Below, one piece after another: positions 48,514 to 56,227 of a DNA stretch of 64,000 bases (its first letter is position 1; each line of letters starts with the position of its first letter). The DNA lies in the NCBI GenBank assembly GCA_007115705.1, contig QXEO01000247.1, positions 13,368,933 through 13,432,932 of the forward strand, written 5' to 3'. Source of the DNA: Dactylis glomerata. Taxonomy: Eukaryota; Streptophyta; Magnoliopsida; Poales; Poaceae. The notes under the pieces were generated by a model, which saw nothing but the letters and a program-made list of their open reading frames with translations, made no database searches and was not told the DNA's origin. The translations under genes and the position numbers were made by a program.

Positions 48514-49020
48514 ATGGCCTCCATCGTATCTCTAACCCCCAAGGAGGCGGAGGCGCTTTGCGCCTCAAACTACCCCTGCCCGCCGGGCTACCGCGTCCCC
48601 ACCGGCTGGATGCTGAGCGTCGGAGGCGTACCGGTCCCTCCTGTCCCTCTAGGTGTGGCGCGTCAGATGGCCATCACGAACCACTACTACATCGAGCTCA
48701 CGCCAGAGCAGCGGAGGAATCCCCAGTGGCATCCCGACTACAGCCCGACTTGGGACGCCTTCTTCATCAATCGGCGTGAGAGTGCGCTTGCCAGGCACGA
48801 GGAGGACGGCCCACCTTGTTCGAACTTCAACGAGGCCGGCCGTCGGCTGTGGTGGCGCGGCCGGACTCTCCAGAGCGTCATGGCCTACCGTGGCCCCCGC
48901 CTGTGCTACCCTCAGTCTCAGCCCACGCGTGCTCACCCGCCGAGGTTCGACTACCGCGACTCCGACGACTACGATGACTACAGTGGCGATGTTTATAGGG
49001 CTAGGCATGACTATGACTGA
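48514..49020 (+). CDS. CACTA-borne accessory protein 2, unknown function (168 aa), related to accessory protein 1
   Basis: ATG at 48514 (CTCTCCCATGGCC) is preferred over the upstream non-ATG extension. TATATATA at about 48440 lies ~75 bp upstream, a good distance for a TATA box with a short leader. The protein has CPPGYRVPTGWML, GGVPVPPVP, LTPEQRRNPQWHPDYSPTWD, AFFINRRESALA, GRRLWWRGRTLQSVMAY and an Asp/Tyr-rich end. Residues ~20-95 align in motif order with residues ~60-135 of the 45457 gene (GW…VPVPPVP…R-rich…D-x-W-D-x-F). It lacks the Pro-rich tail and the basic N-terminus. It is convergent with TNP2, with 333 bp between stops. The cassette sits between two pieces of the CACTA non-coding module. 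The function is unknown. It may be a captured host gene or a CACTA family protein. Confidence 0.68.
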   Translation: MASIVSLTPKEAEALCASNYPCPPGYRVPTGWMLSVGGVPVPPVPLGVARQMAITNHYYIELTPEQRRNPQWHPDYSPTWDAFFINRRESALARHEEDGPPCSNFNEAGRRLWWRGRTLQSVMAYRGPRLCYPQSQPTRAHPPRFDYRDSDDYDDYSGDVYRARHDYD

Positions 49021-49189
49021 ATCACTCCAATATTATGTGTCATAGCTGCATGGAAAAATATTGAACTTGGATAATTGCAAACATCATAAAAAATCATTCA
49101 CAAAATGACATGTCATAGTTTTCATACATTACATAGATTTACATAGGGTTTAGGGTAATTCTCCTTCGTCGCGTATGTCGATCCCTTGC

Positions 49190-49400
49190 CTATGATCGCT
49201 TCTTAGGCCGTAACCATGGAGCATCTTCATTATTTAACGGGATGCAAGGGTCAGTTTTCACGGTGAAGGGCGGAATTTCTTCAAACTTATCATAATCTGC
49301 TGACATGTCTGTCTTGTCCTCGACTCCCGCGATGTTTCTTTTCCCTGAAAGAACTATGTGACGCCTGGGCTCATCGTCTGATGTATTCGTTTCCTTATTT
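49190..49400 (-). pseudogene. Out-of-frame C-terminal tail of TNP2
   Basis: In a different minus-strand frame, directly downstream of and overlapping the annotated TNP2 end, an open frame reads DDEPRRHIVLSGKRNIAGVE, later EEIPPFTV, to a stop at 49190. This looks like the usual acidic C-terminus of CACTA TNP2 proteins. It is separated from the main frame by a shift that best fits the A6 run (T's on the plus strand near 49405-49411). Confidence 0.65.
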
Positions 49401-52400
49401 TTCCTTTTTTCGGTCTGGAGGACATGTCCTTCACATAGAAAACCTGAGCCACATCATTGGCTAGGACGAATGGTTCGTCTCTGTAACCAAGATTCTTGAG
49501 ATCCACTGTTGTCATTCCGTACAGCTGGACCACCTTTACCCCTTCTCTATTCATGTTGACCCAACTGCACCGAAACAAAGGGACCTTAAAAGTAGGTCCA
49601 TAGTCAAGTTCCCATATCTCCTCTATGTAACCATAGTATGTGTCCTTTTTCCCATTGTCACATGTTGCATCAAAGCGGACACCACTATTTTGGTTAGTGC
49701 TCTTTTTATCTTGGGAGATCGTGTAAAATGTATTCCCATTTATCTCGTACCCTTGGAAAGTCAATACAGTCGCAGATGGTGTCGCGGCCAACAAGTAGAG
49801 CTGATCTCCAATAGTGGTGTCATTTATGAGATGTAATTGCAACCAAGTGCCAAAAGTCTCCATGTGATTTTCTTTAATCCAGTAGTCATCCTTCCCCGGG
49901 AACTTAGAGCGTACAACATTCATGTGTTCCTTGATATACGGAGCCACGAAGGTAGAGCTTTGTAAAACTGTGTAGTGTGCTTGATTCAAAGAATGCCCGT
50001 CCCTAAATATCATTGCTTTCTTTCCTAGCGTGCCTTTTCCACTTAGTCTCCCCTCATACCGTGATTCAGGAACACCAATCGGCTTAAGGTCAGGAAGAAA
50101 GTCAACACAGAACCCAATGACCTCCTCTGTTCCATAGCCCTTGGAGATGCTTCCTTCTGGCCTTGCACGATTACGAACATATTTCTTTAAGACTCCCATG
50201 AACCTCTCGAAGGGGAACATATTGTGCAGAAATACAGGACCGAGAATGGAAATCTCATCAACTAGGTGAACTAAGAGATGCGTCATAATATTGAAGAAGG
50301 ACGGGGGGAACACCAACTCAAAACTGACAAGACATTGGACCACATCCTTTTGCAGCCTTTCTAGACTTTCTCGATCGATCACCTTCTGAGATATTGCATT
50401 GAGGAATGCACATAGCTTCACAATGGGTACTCGAACATTTTCCGGTAGAAGCCCCCTCAATGCAACCGGAAGCAACTGCATCATAATCACGTGACAATCA
50501 TGAGACTTCAGGTTCTGGAATTTTTTCTCTGCCATATTTATTATTCCCTTTATATTAGACGAGAACCCAGCCGGGACCTTGATACTATTCAGGCATTCAA
50601 AAAAGATTTCCTTCTCTGCTTTGGTAAGAGCGTAGCTGCTTAAGTATTGACGGCCTTTATCAGTATGCTTGTTGTATGGGTCTTTGATACGTTGCTGGTC
50701 CTCCCGTGCTTCTGGTGTATCTTTTGTCTTCCCATACACGCCTAGGAAGCCTAGCAGGTTCACGCAAAGATTCTTCGTCACGTGCATCACATCGATTGAA
50801 GAACGGACCTCTAGGTCTTTCCAATACTCAAGCTCCCAAAATATAGATTTCTTCTTCCACATGGCCGTGTGTCCGGTAATGGGGTCTTTCGGAACAGATT
50901 GACCGCCAGAACCCTTTCCAAATATTACTTCTAGGTCCTTCACCATACCAAATACATCAGCACCTTTAGGGAGCTTAGGCTTCTTCCGGTGATCTGCCTC
51001 ACCGTTGAAATGCTTGCCTTTTTTTCTTACTTGATGATTGGTCGGAAGAAATTTACGACACTCCAGGTACACAACCTTCTTACATTTATCCAAATATGTA
51101 CCTTTAGTCTTATCTAAACAGTGCGTGCATGCATTGTATCCCTTGTTTGACTGTCCTGAAATATTACTAAGAGCAGGCCAATCATTGATGGTTACGAACA
51201 GCAACGCTCGTAGGTCAAATGGCTCCTGTTTGTGCTCATCCCACACCTTTACACCTGGTTCTGCCCACAGCTGCAATAGTTCATCGACTAATGGCCTTAG
51301 ATACACATCAATGTCGTTGCCGGGTTGCTTCGGTCCTTGGATGAGCACTGGCATCATAATGAACTTCCGCTTCATGCACAACCAAGGAGGAAGGTTGTAG
51401 ATACATAGAGTCACGGGCCAGGTGCTGTGACTGCAGCTCTGCTCCCCAAAAGGATTCATGCCGTCTGTACTTAGACCAAACCATAAGTTCCTCGCATCAC
51501 CTGCAAAGTTTGAGTACTTTCTCTCGATGTTTCTCCACTGCGACCCATCGGCGGGGTGTCTCAGTTTCCCGTCTTTCTTACGCTCTTCTTTGTGCCATCG
51601 CAACAACCTAGCATGCTCTTTGTTTCTGAACAGACGTTTCAACCGTGGTATTATAGGAGCATACCACATAACCTTAGCAGGAACCTTCTTCCTGGGGGGC
51701 TCGTCATCACCCTCAACATCACCAGGGTCATCTTGTCTGATCTTGTACCGACATGCAGTGCATACCGGACATTTATCCATATTCTCATACTTCTCACCAC
51801 GGTATAAGATACAGTCATTAATGCATGCATGTATCTTCTCCACATCTAATCCTAGAGGGCAGATAGTCTTCTTTGCTTCGTACGTTGTCTCGGGCAGCTC
51901 ATTATCCTTTGGAAGCTTTGGCTTTATTATTTTCAGTAACTTCTCAAATCCCTTGTCAGATAAACCAGCCTCTGCCTTCCATTTCAGCAATTCAAGTGTG
52001 GTACCGAGCTTTGTGCTGCCATCTTCGCAATTTGGGTATAATAACTTTTTGTGATCGTTTTGCATGGCCTCCAACTTCAGCTTCTCCCTTTCTGTATCGC
52101 ATTGTTGCTTTGCATCAGAAATGACCCGACCAAGACCATCACCGGGCTCATCCGATGCCCGTTGTTCTTCTTCATTGCCGCCTCCCTCTTCTTCATTGTC
52201 TTCCATTGCAGTATCACCGTATTCTTCAGGATAGCTGTCATCATCCTCTTCTTCATTTTCTTCCAGCCTAACCCTTCTTTCTCCGTGCATGGCCCAACAA
52301 TAATATCCGGGCATGAAACCTCTCCGAAGCAGATGGCTTTGAAGGATTCTCGGGGCAGAGTGCTCCGTCAAATTTCGACAGTCGATGCAGGGACAAGGCA

Positions 52401-52488
52401 TAAAATTATCCACTTTGTTTGCCTTAGCCACATCGATAAATTTATGCAGGCCTGCAATAAAATCAGAATCGCGTCGGTCGCCGTACAT
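49354..52488 (-). CDS. TNP2-type CACTA transposase (1044 aa, single exon)
   Basis: It is open from ATG at 52488 (MYGDRRDSDFIAGL) to TAG at 49354. An in-frame TGA two codons upstream rules out a longer start in this frame. The N-terminus (residues ~1-75, with CPCIDCRNL) fits the transposase-associated domain. An acidic stretch follows (~78-110). The TNP2 core (about residues 275-580) carries candidate acidic catalytic residues D342 (STDGMNPFG), D436 (NDWPALSN) and D566 (IDVMHVTKN). Residues ~690-800 (LVHLVDEI, FPFERFMGVLKKYVRNRARP) match the DUF4218 region, and ~930-985 (RFDATCDNGKKD, CSWVN) the DUF4216 region. The protein would bind and cut CACTA ends in the nucleus. The last ~65 aa expected of the family lie in another frame downstream. 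Otherwise the gene looks recently active. Confidence 0.93.
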   Translation of the reverse strand: MYGDRRDSDFIAGLHKFIDVAKANKVDNFMPCPCIDCRNLTEHSAPRILQSHLLRRGFMPGYYCWAMHGERRVRLEENEEEDDDSYPEEYGDTAMEDNEEEGGGNEEEQRASDEPGDGLGRVISDAKQQCDTEREKLKLEAMQNDHKKLLYPNCEDGSTKLGTTLELLKWKAEAGLSDKGFEKLLKIIKPKLPKDNELPETTYEAKKTICPLGLDVEKIHACINDCILYRGEKYENMDKCPVCTACRYKIRQDDPGDVEGDDEPPRKKVPAKVMWYAPIIPRLKRLFRNKEHARLLRWHKEERKKDGKLRHPADGSQWRNIERKYSNFAGDARNLWFGLSTDGMNPFGEQSCSHSTWPVTLCIYNLPPWLCMKRKFIMMPVLIQGPKQPGNDIDVYLRPLVDELLQLWAEPGVKVWDEHKQEPFDLRALLFVTINDWPALSNISGQSNKGYNACTHCLDKTKGTYLDKCKKVVYLECRKFLPTNHQVRKKGKHFNGEADHRKKPKLPKGADVFGMVKDLEVIFGKGSGGQSVPKDPITGHTAMWKKKSIFWELEYWKDLEVRSSIDVMHVTKNLCVNLLGFLGVYGKTKDTPEAREDQQRIKDPYNKHTDKGRQYLSSYALTKAEKEIFFECLNSIKVPAGFSSNIKGIINMAEKKFQNLKSHDCHVIMMQLLPVALRGLLPENVRVPIVKLCAFLNAISQKVIDRESLERLQKDVVQCLVSFELVFPPSFFNIMTHLLVHLVDEISILGPVFLHNMFPFERFMGVLKKYVRNRARPEGSISKGYGTEEVIGFCVDFLPDLKPIGVPESRYEGRLSGKGTLGKKAMIFRDGHSLNQAHYTVLQSSTFVAPYIKEHMNVVRSKFPGKDDYWIKENHMETFGTWLQLHLINDTTIGDQLYLLAATPSATVLTFQGYEINGNTFYTISQDKKSTNQNSGVRFDATCDNGKKDTYYGYIEEIWELDYGPTFKVPLFRCSWVNMNREGVKVVQLYGMTTVDLKNLGYRDEPFVLANDVAQVFYVKDMSSRPKKGKIRKRIHQTMSPGVT

Positions 52489-52790
52489 CCATCACATCCG
52501 CGCATCGATCTGCGTTATAATAATTAACTATTATAATAACATCATGAATAGTGAAATGACCACCCACATGGACACATATGCAAGATTTTTATATCAGTTA
52601 CAGATGAAGAAGATAAGGTTGCTAACCTCGGCGGAGGATACCGTGTTGTGCGAACTTAAATGTGGCATGGACATTTCGTCGAACACCTTGTGTGCAATCA
52701 AAGGAAAAAAAAGCTAGCACCCACACCAGACACACAATTCAACAAATTTTTGTGGCAAAGGGCAAAGGGCTGGGTATCAATTTATAGCCA
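52489..52790. promoter_or_regulatory. TNP2 upstream region
   Basis: About 300 bp between the transposase start and the subterminal repeats. It would hold the leader and promoter. A segment (52661-52688) resembles part of the element D LTR (39506-39533), both with CGTCGAACACCTTGTG. Confidence 0.4.
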
Positions 52791-54963
52791 GGGGAGGGTC
52801 TTTGATCCCGGTTCATGCCATGAACCGGGACCAATGACCCGCATAGAGGCACGTGTCATGCTGGGGAGGCCTTGGTCCCGGTTAATGCCACAAACCGGGA
52901 CCGATACCCCGAAATGAACCGGGACTAATCTCCAGGCGGCATGGACCGGGACCAATAAGTGTCATTGGTCCCCAATGGCCAGCCGAACCGGGACAGATGA
53001 CATTTGGGTGCTGGACCAAAGACCCTTTTTCTACTAGTGCTTCTTAATCTTAGGAAAATTTTAGAAAATTGTTTAAACCTCCTAAAATCTTGAAACTTGG
53101 TTTATGATCTCACTAGTCAATTTGTCTACTGTTTAGTCTAACCTTAATCAATTAAAACCTTGTTAGTGCTATCAATTAGACCCTAATCCCACCCTTGTGT
53201 GTAGCATAAAATGATAGATCCCCAATATACACTTAGTTTAATATTCCCCCCACTACCCAATTTACTTAATTAATCCCTCTCCACTTGAACTAGCCCTAAT
53301 ACCCCTAGTTTCATACCAATGCTAAGAAAGTAAACAACATATGGCACGTGGTAGAAAAATCTAACTTACACACTTAATGAACACTTGGAAGAAAACTTGC
53401 AACCCAACTCAATAAAATCCAACATGAATTCTATTGCTTGAAAACAAGTATGTGTGCTTGGAGTGTTGTTAGTATTGTGTAGTGATTGTGTGCATTGTGT
53501 TTATTCGTTATTAGACGCTAGTGTTGCTGAGGAGGATTTTGAGGGGGAATTTTATCAAGAAGAAGAAGACTACCCCGGACACTTTGCCAACCAAGGTAAG
53601 CCATCTTTTAAATCATACTCCAAATGCCTAGTTTTACTATTGCATTCTACTTGTTTTTAAGTAAATTGCATGATTGAATTGCTACTCTAGAATGATAGTG
53701 GTGTATTGATATCTTGCTTAGCAAGAGTATCAAGTTGAGTTTATCCTACCCTATTTAGTGGTATCATCACTCAATGTAGTTGCTTAGTCGCTAATAAAAT
53801 TGAGGCCATCTATAAGGGGAACCCTATTTGAAATTGGTGACTTGAACTTGAAAACTTGAATTGGAGATTTCTCCTACATGATGGTTTTATGAAGGAAAAT
53901 AAAACTTGACTAAGAACTATGGAATGTATTTGTAAATGATAATAAGTGATGTACCATGTGAGCCAACCATTACCGTATGACCACACTACCCCTAAATGGG
54001 AAGGGGCTTAGTCCGTAGCTTGCTCACCCTAGTATGGGAGACCTGGTATCATCCTTTATAGAAGTGCACCGTGCGCGGGTACTTCCGAACCGGGTAGAAA
54101 TTTCCATTCATACAGCATCCTGTAACGGGCAAAAATAGAGACGCCAGAACGGAGATGTCCGTGTCTCAGGCTCTAGGAAAGGATCCTATACTAGAGTGAA
54201 TAAGTGAAAGAGTTTGTTTGATTATCTGAAACTCGCATACTTTGTGTATGACGATCCGTGGACTTCTCCTGGCAGATGTATCGAATCTTGTGGGTAAAGT
54301 GTACCCCTATGCAGAGGTTTCAAAACTATTCGAATAGCCGCGTCCACGGTCATGGACAGTTGGCAAGCTGTACTTGACTTTTGTCAATAATATTAACAAC
54401 TTATGATGAACTCGGTGAATGACTTGATTTGACATTGATGTTGACCAACACTTGAAGTTCCTCTTTAGATTGAACTTAGAGAATTAAATCTTCTTCTCTA
54501 CTAATGAACATTCTTGGGAAATAAAACTAGTTTTTGCAAATAAACTTAGTGCTTAGTCCACCATATCAACCTTGCATATCTACTTCATCATTTTGTTTAT
54601 AAGATGGTTTGCGAGTGCATCCAATGTACTCATGGTTGTGTCCCTGGCTATCAATTTGGCCAGAATATGGGGAAGAAGATCCGGAGGAAGGTTATGAAGA
54701 TGAGTACCAGAACTAAGATTATCTCCTGAGTCGCCATTGCCTGTAGGGTGAAGGCATGGACCCGAAGACGTTATTTCCGCTGCTATATTGTGTTGTAATA
54801 TGAACTTGGTCACTATGACCATTGTATTTGAATTATTCGTATTGTAATGTCTATGGAACTGGTTACCAACTACGTTATGTGTATCACAACAATGATTCTG
54901 GGATTGTGGTGGAATACATAACGGGCACTTCGAATTTGTTATAAATTCGGGGGTGTTACAAGT

Positions 54964-54975
54964 TGGTATCAGAGC
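54964..54975 (+). other. Primer-binding site of element D (tRNA-iMet)
   Basis: TGGTATCAGAGC, the standard initiator-Met primer site, lies 3 bp after the 5' LTR end (TGTTACA, 54954-54960). Confidence 0.93.
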
Positions 54976-55175
54976 CCAGGCTGACCATAGGAGACCTTAG
55001 TTAGAATGGGCGTTAGATGACACCTTTATAAAAGCAAAGAGATAAGTAATGGTTTAAAATTGCTTAGTCTTTTCCTCTCTATTTACAAAGCTTTGTACAT
55101 GATTCAGTTTTTGCCTACTTAAAATTTTGCACACTTGAGTTGGTCAATAACTTAATCTAATCTAAAATTTTGTAG

Positions 55176-55955
55176 ATGGCCCCGGTGTTCACTGAGCAAT
55201 ACCAGTTGGGCCATGGTGGTAGCCTTGTTTTCGAGCGCGACCTCACTACCCTGACCTTGTTCCTGGATCGTCTGTATCCGGAGTTCAAGGGAGCAGTGCT
55301 CAATGAGCACCCGGATGGAGAGCTACAGTGGCTTATCAGGGCAAGTTGCCGTGGCAAGAAGGGAGATTTAAGTTCTCCAAGGATCAAGTTTGAGCTTGTG
55401 GAGAACACTTGGGCCGATGGTTTGGTCCGAGGTATGCAGGAGATGCTTGCCCGCTTATGCGGACTGCATGTTGAGGAGGTGGTGGAGCGCTTTAGGAACT
55501 TTGCTCGGCGTGATGCGGAAGGGCGTCCCGCAAACATGCCAGGGCAAAATGAGCCGAGTACATATGCAGATCACATGGACTTCTTGCTGTACTCCACTCT
55601 GCAGGAGGCAGATCGTGCCCGTACCAAGGCCAACCTTGAGCACTTCGCACTTGTGGAAGCAAGGAGCACCATCAGGATCCTTGCTAGGGATCACAAGAGC
55701 CTTCGCCGCCAGCGCAAGGAAAGGGATGGGACGATTGAAGAGTTGAAAGCCAATGTGGCTGAGCTGACTGAATACATTGAAGATCTAGAGAGCCACCTTG
55801 GTGAGGAGGAAGGCATTGACCTCCGCAAGGAGGATAATGCCCTCGTTAGTGACGAGGATGACTTCATGGAGGACCTTGATGATCAGGAGAATGATGAGGA
55901 TGCTGGATTCATTGAGGATGATGAGGAGGAAGACCCCGAGGAGCCCGATGCTTAG
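55176..55955 (+). CDS. Accessory ORF upstream of gag in element D (259 aa, unknown function)
   Basis: ATG at 55176 follows a splice-acceptor-like TTTTGTAG. The frame is open to TAG at 55953. The protein has a globular N-terminal half (VFERDLTTLTLFLDRLYP, then ENTWADGLVRGMQEM). A helical segment (about residues 150-210, with RRQRKERDGTIEELKANVAE) is likely coiled coil, and the tail is very acidic (EDDEEEDPEEPDA). No zinc knuckle, protease or RT motif is present. It lies between the PBS and gag in the same orientation, 272 bp before the gag ATG. It is intact while gag-pol is broken. Extra ORFs ahead of gag are known in some plant Gypsy lineages, but I cannot name this one. Confidence 0.75.
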   Translation: MAPVFTEQYQLGHGGSLVFERDLTTLTLFLDRLYPEFKGAVLNEHPDGELQWLIRASCRGKKGDLSSPRIKFELVENTWADGLVRGMQEMLARLCGLHVEEVVERFRNFARRDAEGRPANMPGQNEPSTYADHMDFLLYSTLQEADRARTKANLEHFALVEARSTIRILARDHKSLRRQRKERDGTIEELKANVAELTEYIEDLESHLGEEEGIDLRKEDNALVSDEDDFMEDLDDQENDEDAGFIEDDEEEDPEEPDA

Positions 55956-56227
55956 ATTGGAGATCTAAATGTTATCTAGTTATGAGTTCACTTTAAGTCA
56001 CTTCGTGTAGGTGTGAGTTGTATCCCCCTCTCTAGTAGACGAGTCGCAATGGTTTGAGGTAAACCATTTGTAATGTGTGAACTCGTATGTGTGGTATGTT
56101 GATGTTTGTTGAATGAAATATGAATTTGGCCCTTAAGGCCTTAGTAAGACAAAATTTGCATCATCCATGTTACATTTAAATCTTAGCAATTAGTTTTTCC
56201 TTCTTGTCTTACACACATTATCTTCAG

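Larger units (their letters stand above)
40559..53039. mobile_element. Large coding CACTA transposon (12.5 kb) inserted in the LTR of element D
   Basis: The ends are CACTGGTGGAAAAAGGGCC and, reversed, CACTAGTAGAAAAAGGGTC (three mismatches in 19). CTT is duplicated on both sides (40556-40558, 53040-53042). The empty site is preserved in the 3' LTR at about 62437 (ATAGCCTTCTTAATC), which proves both boundaries. Subterminal TGGTCCCGGTT/AACCGGGACCA repeats lie at 40580-40760 and 52800-53000. It carries four genes: the Ulp1-domain protein (-), two related small genes (+) and TNP2 transposase (-). Confidence 0.95.
38936..54960 (+). repeat. 5' LTR of element D, split by a CACTA (net about 3.54 kb)
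   Basis: The two parts are 38936-40558 and 53043-54960 (CTT at 53040-53042 is the duplicated target). It aligns along its length with 60776-64000. Differences from the 3' LTR include a 31-bp segment missing here after 40218 and a ~153-bp segment (53288-53440) missing there. It contains a TATA box (39898), a GC-rich leader and a strong splice-donor-like AAGGTAAG (53594-53600). Confidence 0.9.

Noticed and set aside
54580..54822. 80-aa minus-strand ORF in the element D LTR
   Set aside because: It is antisense to LTR transcription; no domain is recognisable and it overlaps the plus-strand acidic frame.
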